Shown piece by piece: positions 6,658-15,575 of a stretch of 37,325 bases of DNA (position 1 is its first letter; every line of letters begins with the position of its first letter). Position numbers and translations under genes: made by a program. The notes under the pieces are model-generated. The model worked only from the letters and a program-made list of their open reading frames with translations. It did no database searches and had not been told where the DNA came from. The DNA comes from an uncultured Clostridia bacterium. Lineage in GTDB: Bacteria > Bacillota > Clostridia > Christensenellales > Pumilibacteraceae. The stretch covers positions 1 through 37,325 of the forward strand of contig CAKQDN010000017.1 in NCBI GenBank assembly GCA_934229275.1. The letters are read 5' to 3'.

Positions 6658-8787
6658 ATGAGTAAACCGAGAATAGTAAATTTCAGAACGTTTGCCTTTG
6701 CCGCAGCGGCATGTGCTATTGCGGTATTTTCGTTTACTCTTTTTTACAAAAATATCGCTTGGGGAATAATTCTCGCCGTTGCGGTTCTTGTCGGCGTATT
6801 GACGTTGGCTCTTTTGAACCGTAAAAATGCCGTGAAAGCAGTGGGATATACGATTGTTCTGGCTCTGTTTGCGGTTACATTCGTTTCGTGCATACTTACC
6901 GCTGCGGAACACAAAAATTATAACCTTATAGATGACGAAAAACAATCGAATTTTAATCTGCATGGGACGGTGGAGGAAGTTTACGACGACGGACTGAATA
7001 AAAGTCTGCTGGTTCGTTCTGATAAAGGCAAAAAATACGGTAACGTCATGCTTTATTTATCGGAACGGTACTTGGGCGAAATCGATGCCGACGAAATAGA
7101 AGTCGGAGACAGAATTAATGCCGTGATTTCTCTCAAAAAGAATGAATTTTTAAGCGGCGGAGAGGTGAACGGTTATTTTTATCGGCTTGACGTGCGCTAC
7201 ACAGCGTATGCCGATAAGGACGATTTTGTGGTAACGAAAGCGGATTCTATTGCGTTTTTCGATTATTTACGAGCAAATATTAAGCGCATTTTTGTTGATA
7301 ATCTCGGAACGGAATACGGTAACGTCGCATACGGTATGATCGTCGGAGACAAAAGTCAGTTGAATTTCGAAATCAAAAGCGGTTTTTCCGCAGCGGGAAT
7401 CGGACATATTCTTGCGGTTTCGGGTCTGCACGTTATGTTCCTCGCGACCATAATTTCGTTTGTATGTAAATTGTTCAAAATGCGAAGAGTAACCAATTTT
7501 GTCGTTACGGCTTCGATACTGCTATTATATAACGTGCTGGTCGGGTTTACCGCCTCGGTCGTTCGCGCGACTATCATGAGTTTGTGCCTGCTGTTTGCTT
7601 CGGCAATCGGAGAACGCAACGACGGACTGAATAACTTGGGACTTGCGTGTTCAGTGTATATTGTCGCACGTCCGTTTTCGCTGTTCGACGTCGGCTTTGT
7701 TTTGAGCGTTACCGCCGTTTTGGGTATAATTTTCTTCAATCGCCCGATAAGCAATTTTTTCAGGCGGATTTGCAAAAACAAACTCGGAAAACTGACCGAT
7801 GCCGTCGCTCTTCCGCTTTCCGCGCAAATCGGAATAACGCCGGCAATGCTGTACTATTTCGAGAAAGTATCCGTGTATTCCGTGGTCGCGAATTTTTTAT
7901 TATCGTATGTGATAATGTTTACGTTCATCGCGTTGTTCGTCGCTATGGTAATCGTGCTTATTCTGCCGTTTGCCGGAGTGCTTGTAAAAGCGGCATATCC
8001 CGGGATATTTATTCTCGACAGAACGTCCGAAGCAATATCGAGATTGCCTTTTAGCGAGATAACGGTTTTCACAACCGCATTTGTGCTTACGCTATATGTC
8101 GCATTCTTTTTGATGAGCAGATTTTTTATGTCACGGAAATTCAAACCGTATGTCGTCATCGCTTGCATTTTATATTGCGTTTCTGTTATCGTCATCGGGA
8201 ATTTGCCGTTCGGCATTAAGGCGAACAGGCTGTATTGCTATCCCGACGATTACGGAAGAGTGGTAAGCGTCGTTACTTTTAAAAACAATCGCACGGCTCT
8301 CGTTGCGGACTTGACTGGACGAGAAAATCTGACCGATCGTTTGCGAGTGCTGAAAGTAAGAAAACTCGACGAAGTGATCCTGCACGGGATGGACTATTCG
8401 ATTGCAAAAGAAATAGTGCTGCTTTCGGATAAAACCGATATAGGAACGATTTATGTGGACGAATATACCGAAGCGGTGCAACTGCTTGATAAGTACGGAA
8501 TAGAGTGCGTTGTATTGAAAGCGGGCGAGCGGTCGGCTCTCGGATTTTCGTTCGAAAAATATGACGAATCGACGCTTGTGAAATTAAGTCATTTGGAAAA
8601 CGTTTTGTTTGTTCCGAGCGGATTCGTTTTATCGGGAGAAGCGATTGACGAGTTTTCCGACTGCACGGTGTTTCGGATAATGAAAGAGAGCGACTTGGAC
8701 GGAAAAACAGCGCTGAATAATAAGATTTCGGAAGACGAAACCTATTATTACGACTTTGAAAGCGGAAAGATAGAAAAAATTGATTAA
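6658..8787 (+). CDS. comEC: ComEC/Rec2-family DNA uptake channel with degenerate hydrolase domain
   Basis: This 709-residue membrane protein starts with two or three helices (about 8-85), then a soluble OB-like DUF4131 segment, then the multi-helix Competence domain carrying GHILAVSGLHVMF (249-261), the family hallmark. ComEC moves single-stranded DNA across the membrane during natural transformation. The C-terminal region (about 520-709) sits where a metallo-beta-lactamase-like nuclease is found in full ComEC. Here the metal motif HxHxDH is not present: the aligned spot reads LHGMDYS (575-581). The domain is therefore probably inactive as a hydrolase, which is an inference. The start lacks a clear ribosome site and lies 16 bases after recG, suggesting cotranscription. 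Confidence 0.9.
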   Translation: MSKPRIVNFRTFAFAAAACAIAVFSFTLFYKNIAWGIILAVAVLVGVLTLALLNRKNAVKAVGYTIVLALFAVTFVSCILTAAEHKNYNLIDDEKQSNFNLHGTVEEVYDDGLNKSLLVRSDKGKKYGNVMLYLSERYLGEIDADEIEVGDRINAVISLKKNEFLSGGEVNGYFYRLDVRYTAYADKDDFVVTKADSIAFFDYLRANIKRIFVDNLGTEYGNVAYGMIVGDKSQLNFEIKSGFSAAGIGHILAVSGLHVMFLATIISFVCKLFKMRRVTNFVVTASILLLYNVLVGFTASVVRATIMSLCLLFASAIGERNDGLNNLGLACSVYIVARPFSLFDVGFVLSVTAVLGIIFFNRPISNFFRRICKNKLGKLTDAVALPLSAQIGITPAMLYYFEKVSVYSVVANFLLSYVIMFTFIALFVAMVIVLILPFAGVLVKAAYPGIFILDRTSEAISRLPFSEITVFTTAFVLTLYVAFFLMSRFFMSRKFKPYVVIACILYCVSVIVIGNLPFGIKANRLYCYPDDYGRVVSVVTFKNNRTALVADLTGRENLTDRLRVLKVRKLDEVILHGMDYSIAKEIVLLSDKTDIGTIYVDEYTEAVQLLDKYGIECVVLKAGERSALGFSFEKYDESTLVKLSHLENVLFVPSGFVLSGEAIDEFSDCTVFRIMKESDLDGKTALNNKISEDETYYYDFESGKIEKID

Positions 8788-8814
8788 AGATTTGAAAAAA
8801 GCACTCTAAAACTG

Positions 8815-8843
8815 TTGACAAAACCGGTATTTTTTACTATAAT
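8815..8843 (+). promoter_or_regulatory. Consensus sigma-A promoter for rpmF-plsX-rnc
   Basis: TTGACA (8815-8820), a 17-base spacer and TATAAT (8838-8843) are a perfect consensus match. The expected start is near 8850, about 30 bases before the rpmF ATG. Confidence 0.93.
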
Positions 8844-8878
8844 ATTATAGCATTTGAGTTTAAAGAGGAGGTGCTATT

Positions 8879-9067
8879 ATGGCAGTACCAAAGCATAAAG
8901 TTTCCAAAAAGGCGGGAAATTCCCGTTACGCTAACTGGAAAATCTCAACCCCGGCAATTCGCGAGTGCCCCCAGTGCCACGAGAAGATGCTTAATCATAG
9001 AGTTTGCAAAAACTGCGGCTACTATGACGGCGTTCAGAGAGTAGAAATTAAAGAAGAAACGAAATAA
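8879..9067 (+). CDS. rpmF: 50S ribosomal protein L32 (zinc-binding form)
   Basis: The 62-residue protein begins MAVPKHKVSKKAGNSRYANW, characteristic of L32, a small protein of the large ribosomal subunit. Two CxxC pairs (C30/C33 and C43/C46) form a zinc ribbon. A strong GAGGAGGTG site precedes the ATG. A consensus promoter lies directly upstream, and a short hairpin separates it from plsX. The rpmF-plsX pairing is widespread in bacteria and links ribosome and lipid synthesis gene expression. Confidence 0.97.
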   Translation: MAVPKHKVSKKAGNSRYANWKISTPAIRECPQCHEKMLNHRVCKNCGYYDGVQRVEIKEETK

Positions 9068-9071
9068 TCAC

Positions 9072-9108
9072 AGTCGGTCTCGCTAATATAATTTTGGTGA
9101 GACTGATT
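9072..9108 (+). terminator. Weak hairpin between rpmF and plsX (partial terminator or spacer)
   Basis: AGTCGGTCTCGC (9072-9083) can pair with GTGAGACTGATT (9097-9108) along 12 positions, three of them G-U. The tail (TGTTAAT) is not a good T-tract, so it may only lower read-through from the abundant rpmF message into plsX. Confidence 0.45.
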
Positions 9109-9126
9109 TGTTAATCGGGAGTATTT

Positions 9127-10170
9127 ATGAAATTTGTAGTTGACGCTTTCGGTGCGGATAAAGGCGAAGAGGTCGTAGTACGCGGTTGCGTAGACGCGCT
9201 CAATCTTCGCAGCGATCTCGAATTGGTTCTCGTCGGAAATGCGGACGTTATAACGCCCATGCTTGCCGCGTGTGCATATGATAAATCGAGATTGGAAGTC
9301 GTGGACGCCAAGGATACGATTACCAATAACGAATCGCCTACCGTTGCAATCAAGACAAAAAAACAGTCGTCCATGGTTGTCGCGTGCGAAATTTGCAAAG
9401 AACGCGACGACGTTGACGGTATTATTTCGGCAGGAAGCACGGGAGCAGTGCTTACGGGCGCTATATTTAAAATAGGCAGAATTCCGGGAGTATTACGCCC
9501 TGCGTTGTCGCCGCTCGTCCCCATGGGCGACGGCAGGTATCTTGCTATTTGCGATTGCGGAGCGAATATGGATTGCCGTCCCGAATACCTCGCGCAGTTC
9601 GCAATAATGGCTTCGTGCTTTATGAAAGCGGTTTCGGGAGTCGAAAATCCGAAGGTTGCGCTCGTTTCCGTAGGCGATGAGGACAAAAAAGGGAACGAAC
9701 TTACGCATGCGGCGTTTCCGCTTATCAAAGCAACCGGCGTAAATTTCGTAGGCAATATGGAGGCGAGATACGCGCTTTCCGGCAATTACGACGTTATCGT
9801 GTGCGACGGTTTTGTGGGTAACGTGCTTTTAAAAACGATCGAAGGCACCGCGCTTTACGTTATGCGATCGCTTAAACGCGAGATCATGCAATCCAAAAAG
9901 GCTAAATTCGGCGCGATTTTCATGAAAGGAGCGTTCGGTAAACTGAAAAATCAGATGGATTATCAGAAAGTCGGCGGAGCGTGCCTGTTGGGGACTAAGA
10001 AAATAGTTGTCAAAGCACACGGCTCGTCATCTGCCGAAGCAATATGCGCGTCTATAATTACCGCTTGTAAACTTAAAGATAAAAGGTTTATCGAAGTGAC
10101 GGCAGAAAGCATCAAAGCGCATAAACAAAGTCTTGAAACCGCGAAAACCGAACAATCCGATGCGGAATAA
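9127..10170 (+). CDS. plsX: Phosphate acyltransferase PlsX
   Basis: This 347-residue protein makes acyl-phosphate from acyl-ACP and phosphate, the first step of the PlsX/PlsY route to phosphatidic acid; it is a peripheral membrane enzyme. The start VVDAFGADKGEEVVVRG, the block GIISAGSTGAVLTGAIF, CDCGANMDC and VALVSVGDEDKKGNEL are family signatures. A CGGGAG site lies before the ATG. The stop codon shares one base with the rnc start (TAATG). In many Firmicutes fabD, fabG and acpP lie between plsX and rnc; here they are missing, so the fatty-acid synthesis genes must be elsewhere or absent. Confidence 0.96.
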   Translation: MKFVVDAFGADKGEEVVVRGCVDALNLRSDLELVLVGNADVITPMLAACAYDKSRLEVVDAKDTITNNESPTVAIKTKKQSSMVVACEICKERDDVDGIISAGSTGAVLTGAIFKIGRIPGVLRPALSPLVPMGDGRYLAICDCGANMDCRPEYLAQFAIMASCFMKAVSGVENPKVALVSVGDEDKKGNELTHAAFPLIKATGVNFVGNMEARYALSGNYDVIVCDGFVGNVLLKTIEGTALYVMRSLKREIMQSKKAKFGAIFMKGAFGKLKNQMDYQKVGGACLLGTKKIVVKAHGSSSAEAICASIITACKLKDKRFIEVTAESIKAHKQSLETAKTEQSDAE

Positions 10171-10841
10171 TGAAAGAATTCGACGTTAAAAAAGTCGAAC
10201 AAATCATCGACTATCATTTTCGCGACGAAAACCTGCTTATAACGGCGCTTACGCACAGTTCGTTCGTCAACGAGCACGATAACTGCTGCAGTTACGAAAA
10301 ACTCGAGTTTCTCGGAGACAGCGTTCTGAATTTTATTATTGCGGAAAAACTGTACAAAAAGGCAGAAAGCGAGGGCGAAATGACGCAAAAACGCGCCGTA
10401 ATGGTTTCTCGCGAGCCGCTATGTCGTTCCGTGAACGAAATGGGACTTTACGAGTTCGTTCGGTTCGGAAACGGAACGGATAAAGACGAAGGATTGTCGG
10501 TTAAAACCCAGTCCGACATTTTCGAATCCGTGCTTGCCGCGATTTATCTCGACAGCGGCAGTATCGAAAAAGCGACGGCTTTCGTAAACAAACACTTGTC
10601 CGTCTTGCCCGACGCGCAGTCGATCGACTATAAAAGTCGGTTGCAGGAATACGCACAGGCAAATAAGATGCCGCTCGTGTACTCCGAGCCTGTACGAGAA
10701 GGCGAACTTAATCGCCCGTATTTCGAAGCGGAAGTCATTCTCGATAATCGATATAAAGGCAAAGGAACGGGCAGAAGCAAAAAAGAAGCGCAGCAATTTG
10801 CGGCAAAACAGATATATCTCGAAGTAAACAAATCGAAATAA
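10170..10841 (+). CDS. rnc: Ribonuclease III
   Basis: This 223-residue endonuclease cuts double-stranded RNA in rRNA maturation and mRNA turnover. The signature YEKLEFLGDSVL (42-53) supplies the catalytic residues E46 and D50, and SDIFESVLAAIYLDSG (115-130) supplies D116 and E119. A C-terminal double-stranded RNA binding domain starts at about 152 (DYKSRLQEYAQ) and ends with GTGRSKKEAQQFAAKQ. It is translationally coupled to plsX by a one-base overlap and is followed by a terminator, after which smc has its own promoter, although rnc-smc-ftsY is a conserved order. Confidence 0.97.
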   Translation: MKEFDVKKVEQIIDYHFRDENLLITALTHSSFVNEHDNCCSYEKLEFLGDSVLNFIIAEKLYKKAESEGEMTQKRAVMVSREPLCRSVNEMGLYEFVRFGNGTDKDEGLSVKTQSDIFESVLAAIYLDSGSIEKATAFVNKHLSVLPDAQSIDYKSRLQEYAQANKMPLVYSEPVREGELNRPYFEAEVILDNRYKGKGTGRSKKEAQQFAAKQIYLEVNKSK

Positions 10842-10876
10842 TCGTCTTAGTAGTCGCTCGAATAACAAGAAAGAAC

Positions 10877-10905
10877 AAACGCTTGCAGATATGCGGCGTT
10901 TTTTT
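10877..10905 (+). terminator. Intrinsic terminator after rnc
   Basis: AAACGC (10877-10882) pairs with GCGTTT (10896-10901) around an imperfect loop, directly followed by a run of Ts to 10905. It ends the rpmF-plsX-rnc unit. Confidence 0.65.
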
Positions 10906-10906
10906 C

Positions 10907-10935
10907 TTGCTTTTATTTGCCGAAAATGTTATAAT
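10907..10935 (+). promoter_or_regulatory. Sigma-A promoter for smc-ftsY (extended -10)
   Basis: TTGCTT (10907-10912), 17 bases, TATAAT (10930-10935) with the extended -10 TGT just upstream. The -35 begins right at the end of the rnc terminator T-tract. Confidence 0.8.
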
Positions 10936-10971
10936 ATTATAAAAGTAAAAGTTTAAGAGGATTGATCTGTT

Positions 10972-13900
10972 TTGAAACTGAAACGCATTGAAATCTACGG
11001 CTTCAAGTCGTTTGCGGATAAATACGAAATACCGTTCGAAGGCGGCATAACCGCTATAGTCGGACCTAACGGTTGCGGAAAAAGTAACGTTGCCGATTCC
11101 GTTCGCTGGGTGCTCGGGGAGCAGTCGGCTAAACTTCTCCGCGGCTCGTCTATGCAGGACGTTATTTTTAACGGTACCGAAAAACGTAAATCCATGTCGT
11201 ATTGTGAGGTTGCGCTCGTTTTCGACAACCGCGAAAAATTGTTCCCGGCACTCGATTACGACGAAGTTGTTATTTCGCGTAAATTATATCGTTCGGGCGA
11301 GAGCGAATACGCAGTAAACCGTACGCCTTGTCGGCTTAAAGACATAACCGAGTATTTGCGCGACGCCGGAATGGGCAGAGAGGGTTACTCTATTATCGGA
11401 CAAGGCAGAGTGGACGAATTGTTGTCGGCAAAACCGGAGGACAGACGCGCCATATTCGAAGAAGCCGCAGGAATTTCGAAGTTTAAGGCAAGAAAACTCG
11501 AAGCCGAGCGTAAACTCGCCAGAACGAGGGATAATCTCGAAAAAGTTTCGCTTGTGCTTGACGAAAAAGAAAAAATGCTCGAACCGCTTCGCAAGCAAGC
11601 CGAAACGGCTAAAAAATGGCTCGAACTGCGCGAACAACTCAAATACCACGAGATCAATACATACGTTCATCAATACGAAACGGCTTCGTCGGCAAAACAA
11701 AAAATCAGCGAAAAACTCGACGGCGTAAATCAGGCGTTATCTCTTAAAACGCAGCAATACGAACAGAAAATCGGCGATTACAACGAGTCGATGTACAATA
11801 TGAATTCGGTGGATAAAAACATCGAAAGTTTAAGAAACGAACTGCTCGAACTCACCGTTGGCTTGGAAAAACAAGCCGGCAACATAAAAGTGTTGCAGGA
11901 GCGTATCTCTGCATTCAAGGCTCAAGCAGACAGATTAAGAGAAGATAACTCGGCGCTCGAAGATAAAAAATCGGATTTGAAAAATAAAACCGACGTTCTT
12001 AAAGATAAGAAAACTTTGCTCGAAAAACAAGCGGGGCAAATGGCTGCGGAAGAAGAAAAGATAAAGTCCGACTATCTCGAAACGGTTGCAAAATTAACCG
12101 AAAAGGAAAACGAGCAGCAGTTTAACCAGCAATCTTTGCTCGAAGCGATGGATAAACTTGCCGAAATCAAGTCGAATTTGTCGCGTCTCGAGGCGGAAAA
12201 AACCGCTCTTACCGAAGATATCTCCGCATATGAGTCCAATTTAATCATGATGAAAGAGGAGTATGCAACCGAGCGGGCTGATTTTACCGCTCTTTCCGCA
12301 TGGCTTACCGAAAACGCCGAAGCATATGCTCAAAATAAAGAAAAATTAAAATCTCTTATTTCGCAAAATAACGAAGTTTTGTCCGAAGTGTCTGCGCTGA
12401 CCGACAAAACCGAAGTACTCGGCGAAAAGTTTATCGCCGCAAAGTCGCGCCAGAAAATTCTTAACGAAATGCGCACCGCATTCGAAGGTTATACGTTCAG
12501 CGTTAAAAATCTGCTTCGCGACGCAAAAGAGGATAAAGCATTGTCGGATAAAATTCAGGGGGTCGTGGCGCAAGTCATTTCTATGGATCGCAAATTCGAA
12601 ACGGCAATCGAAACCGCGCTCGGCGGCGCGATGCAGAACATTATCACTGCCGACGAGGACGACGCAAAAAAACTTATCGAATATCTCAAACTCAAAAAGT
12701 ACGGCAGAGTGACTTTCTTGCCGATGAATGCGATAAAGCCGCGTTTTATCGATCCGTCGTACAGTCGTGCGCTTTCCGCAAACGGCTGCTACGGAGTCGC
12801 GGATTCGCTTGTGCGTTACGACGCAAAGTTCGACAGGGTTATCAAAGGCTTGCTCGGCGGAACGGTCATCGTCGAAAATATGGACGTTGCGGTATCTTTG
12901 GCACGCTCTACGAAATATGCGTTTAAAATCGTCACGCTCGAAGGCGACGTTATCAATCCGCAGGGATCGATTACCGGCGGAAGCAAGAAAAACGATATTG
13001 CCAACATTTTCAGCCACGAACGCGAACTTGCCGAACTCAACGAAAAAATCGCTAAAGCCGAAGTGATTCTTACCGCAGCCGAAAACGATAAAAAAGCAAA
13101 AATCGAGGTTCACGAGCAGATAGAAAAGCAGATAAACGATATTCGTTCCGAAATACATTCGCAGGAAGTCGAGTCTGCGGCTAAAACCGAAAATAAGAAT
13201 AAAAGCGAGCAAACCATCGGCGAACTCGAATCGGAAATGCGCGTTACCGAGAACAATCTGGAAGAAGCGAAGCACAAACTCGCAAAAATCGACGACGATC
13301 TCGGTAGCGTGGCGAAACTCGAAAATCTGATTTCTTCCAAAACACAGGACACCAAAGACAGCGATAAAGAAAATCAGCAATTATTCGATAATCTCAAAAA
13401 GAGCCGAGATCTTTTGAACGAACAACTTACGGCTAAAAAAATGGAGCGCGCAGCCGTTCTCGGTGATCTGAAAACGTGTGAAGACACGATTGAAAGACTG
13501 CTTGGCGAAATCAACGCGTGCGCAGGCGAAATTACCGAAAACGACGCCGAAATCGCAGAGAACGACGCTCAGGCGGACGCTATCGCAAAAGCCATCGAAC
13601 AGGCTGCTATGAACGAAAGTAAAGTCGATGCCGGCAGAGTGGACGAAATCCGCGCTAAACTCGGCAATCTCGACGCATACAAAGCGGATTTGCAGCAAAA
13701 AGTTGCCGATCTCGACCAAAGTCGTCAGCAACTCATGGGCGAACTGCAAAATTTGCGCGACGAACGCACGAAACAGGAAATGTTACTGCTCAAAGTAGAC
13801 GAAGACATCGAGAAAATGCAGAATAATATTTTCGAGCAGTACCAGTTGTCGTACGAAACTTGTTTACCGTTTAAAGATCCAGAATATGACGCTCAGCAAG

Positions 13901-14562
13901 GTTTGCCGCTCATCGGCAAATTAAGACGTCAGATGTCTGCACTCGGAAACATAAACGTGGACGCGATAGAACAAAGTCAGGAACTGTCTGTAAGTTACGA
14001 AGAGGAAAGCGCGCGCCGCGACGATCTCGTAAAAGCCGAAGAGGACATGGTTAAGATCATCAAGGATTTAAGCACCGAAATGCTGTCCAGATTCGAAAGT
14101 CAGTTTCAGCAAATACGAGTCAATTTTATTAAAATATTCAAGGAACTGTTCAACGGCGGTACAGCCGATCTTATTTTGCAGGACAGCGACGACCTGCTCG
14201 AAGCGGGAATTGAAATCGTGGCACAGCCGCCTGAAAAGAAATTGCAGTCCATTACGCTGTTGTCCGGCGGAGAAAAAGCGCTCACCGCAATCGCGATATT
14301 GTTCGCTATTCTGCGATTAAAGCCGATGCCGTTCTGTATCCTCGACGAAATAGAAGCGGCTCTCGACGACGCAAACGCAGGCAGATTCGCAAAATATCTG
14401 CGCCGTTTCAGCGAAGAAACGCAGTTCGTCGTGATAACTCACCGTAAGCCTACTATGGAACTTGCGGATAATCTGTACGGCGTTACGATGGAAGAAAAAG
14501 GCGTAAGTAAGATCGTGTCCGTGCAACTGAGCGAAGCGGTTTCGGTTGCCGAACCGGCATAA
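10972..14562 (+). CDS. smc: Chromosome segregation protein SMC
   Basis: This 1196-residue protein is the bacterial condensin ATPase that, with ScpA and ScpB, organises and helps segregate the chromosome. The N-terminal head has GPNGCGKSN (31-39). Long coiled coils flank a hinge at about 510-680 (GAMQNIITADEDDAK, FLPMNAIKPR, GGTVIVENMDVA). The C-terminal head has LLSGGEKAL (1096-1104) and the Walker B CILDEIEAALDD (around 1122-1133). Length is typical. The start is a TTG at 10972, fixed by the conserved start MKLKRIEIYGFKSFADKYEI; the AAGAGG site is a rather distant 11 bases upstream. ftsY follows 15 bases later. Confidence 0.97.
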   Translation: MKLKRIEIYGFKSFADKYEIPFEGGITAIVGPNGCGKSNVADSVRWVLGEQSAKLLRGSSMQDVIFNGTEKRKSMSYCEVALVFDNREKLFPALDYDEVVISRKLYRSGESEYAVNRTPCRLKDITEYLRDAGMGREGYSIIGQGRVDELLSAKPEDRRAIFEEAAGISKFKARKLEAERKLARTRDNLEKVSLVLDEKEKMLEPLRKQAETAKKWLELREQLKYHEINTYVHQYETASSAKQKISEKLDGVNQALSLKTQQYEQKIGDYNESMYNMNSVDKNIESLRNELLELTVGLEKQAGNIKVLQERISAFKAQADRLREDNSALEDKKSDLKNKTDVLKDKKTLLEKQAGQMAAEEEKIKSDYLETVAKLTEKENEQQFNQQSLLEAMDKLAEIKSNLSRLEAEKTALTEDISAYESNLIMMKEEYATERADFTALSAWLTENAEAYAQNKEKLKSLISQNNEVLSEVSALTDKTEVLGEKFIAAKSRQKILNEMRTAFEGYTFSVKNLLRDAKEDKALSDKIQGVVAQVISMDRKFETAIETALGGAMQNIITADEDDAKKLIEYLKLKKYGRVTFLPMNAIKPRFIDPSYSRALSANGCYGVADSLVRYDAKFDRVIKGLLGGTVIVENMDVAVSLARSTKYAFKIVTLEGDVINPQGSITGGSKKNDIANIFSHERELAELNEKIAKAEVILTAAENDKKAKIEVHEQIEKQINDIRSEIHSQEVESAAKTENKNKSEQTIGELESEMRVTENNLEEAKHKLAKIDDDLGSVAKLENLISSKTQDTKDSDKENQQLFDNLKKSRDLLNEQLTAKKMERAAVLGDLKTCEDTIERLLGEINACAGEITENDAEIAENDAQADAIAKAIEQAAMNESKVDAGRVDEIRAKLGNLDAYKADLQQKVADLDQSRQQLMGELQNLRDERTKQEMLLLKVDEDIEKMQNNIFEQYQLSYETCLPFKDPEYDAQQGLPLIGKLRRQMSALGNINVDAIEQSQELSVSYEEESARRDDLVKAEEDMVKIIKDLSTEMLSRFESQFQQIRVNFIKIFKELFNGGTADLILQDSDDLLEAGIEIVAQPPEKKLQSITLLSGGEKALTAIAILFAILRLKPMPFCILDEIEAALDDANAGRFAKYLRRFSEETQFVVITHRKPTMELADNLYGVTMEEKGVSKIVSVQLSEAVSVAEPA

Positions 14563-14577
14563 ATAACAGGAGTTTAA

Positions 14578-15477
14578 ATGGGAATTTTTGCTAAAATAAA
14601 AGAAGGTCTTAAAAAAACGAAAGAGAAAATCGCCTACGGTTTTAACAAACTGTTTACCGGCGGCGTTCTCAACGACGATTTTTACGACGAACTTGAAGAA
14701 GTTTTGCTCACCGCCGACGTCGGAGCGCAGACAACCGAGCGTATTCTTGACGAACTGCGCGAGGCTATCGACGAGAGTCTGATCCGTGACCGAGCGGTTG
14801 CGAAAGAAAAACTTAAAGAAATTATGGTAAATATTCTCGAGGAGAACGAAAAACCGGAATACGAATATCCGCTCGTTCTTCTCGTTGCGGGAGTAAACGG
14901 CGTGGGTAAAACCACCGCAATGGGTAAACTTGCCAAAAAGTTCAAAAGCGAAGGTCACGACGTTTTGCTCGTTGCTGCGGATACTTTCCGTGCGGCGGCA
15001 GCCGACCAACTTTCGGTTTGGGCGGAGCGCGCAGGCGTTCGAATAGTGCGTCAGGGCGAGGGGGCCGATCCTGCGGCGGTGGTGTTCGACGCGCTAACCA
15101 GTGCGAAAAGCAAAGGCAACGACGTTATTCTAATCGATACCGCCGGCAGACTGCACAACAAGAAAAATCTTGTCGAAGAACTTAAAAAAATCGAACGCGT
15201 CATCGATCGCGAGATGCCGGACGCATTGAAACTAAACTATATCGTGCTCGATGCCACGACCGGGCAGAACGCAATTTCGCAGGTCGAAGTCTTTGATGAA
15301 GCGATCGACATCGACGGCGTTATTCTCACCAAACTCGACGGAACGGCAAAAGGCGGAGTCGTTTTGGGACTTGCCGGCGAAACCTATACGCCCGTTGTGT
15401 ATATCGGAGTGGGCGAAGGTATCGACGATTTGCAGGATTTCGACGCAAAACAGTTCGTTGACGCTATATTCGATTGA
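14578..15477 (+). CDS. ftsY: Signal recognition particle receptor FtsY
   Basis: This 299-residue SRP-family GTPase docks ribosome-Ffh complexes at the membrane. The N domain (about 1-90) is followed by the G domain: GVNGVGKTT (105-113), DTFRAAAADQL, DTAGR (187-191) and TKLDGTAKGG (251-260). It has almost none of the long acidic A region of the E. coli protein, which is normal for Firmicutes. The AGGAG site fits the ATG. It probably shares a transcript with smc. The next unit (ylxM-ffh) starts from its own promoter immediately after the stop, so receptor and particle genes are adjacent but separately promoted. Confidence 0.97.
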   Translation: MGIFAKIKEGLKKTKEKIAYGFNKLFTGGVLNDDFYDELEEVLLTADVGAQTTERILDELREAIDESLIRDRAVAKEKLKEIMVNILEENEKPEYEYPLVLLVAGVNGVGKTTAMGKLAKKFKSEGHDVLLVAADTFRAAAADQLSVWAERAGVRIVRQGEGADPAAVVFDALTSAKSKGNDVILIDTAGRLHNKKNLVEELKKIERVIDREMPDALKLNYIVLDATTGQNAISQVEVFDEAIDIDGVILTKLDGTAKGGVVLGLAGETYTPVVYIGVGEGIDDLQDFDAKQFVDAIFD

Positions 15478-15495
15478 TTTTTATTGAAAAAACGC

Positions 15496-15524
15496 TTGAC
15501 AAAGAAGCGGAATATCTGTATAAT
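15496..15524 (+). promoter_or_regulatory. Consensus sigma-A promoter for ylxM-ffh operon
   Basis: TTGACA (15496-15501), a 17-base spacer and TATAAT (15519-15524) match the consensus perfectly. The start is expected near 15531, inside the palindrome at 15528-15555. Confidence 0.93.
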
Positions 15525-15527
15525 AGG

Positions 15528-15555
15528 TACTGTAAAGTAAATTTACTTTACAGTA
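15528..15555. promoter_or_regulatory. Perfect 28-bp palindrome at the ylxM-ffh start site (probable operator or 5' hairpin)
   Basis: The half-site TACTGTAAAGTAAA (15528-15541) is followed directly by its exact reverse complement (15542-15555). It spans about -3 to +25 relative to the predicted start, a classic place for a repressor to bind; in RNA it would fold into a hairpin at the very 5' end. I do not recognise the half-site as that of a known regulator. Confidence 0.7.
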
Positions 15556-15575
15556 TTTTGTTTTCGAGGCGAATC

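Noticed and set aside
9111..9785. A 224-codon open frame on the - strand over plsX
   Set aside because: It lies entirely opposite conserved plsX sequence and its translation is a serine/threonine-rich mirror with no family pattern.
12346..13380. A 344-codon open frame on the - strand inside smc
   Set aside because: It is a shadow of smc: codon bias in the real gene keeps the opposite frame open. It has no ribosome site or recognisable domain, and smc has intact family motifs throughout.
15474..15575. Upstream extension of ylxM overlapping ftsY
   Set aside because: The extension covers a consensus promoter and the palindrome, and the extra 34 residues do not match the YlxM family.
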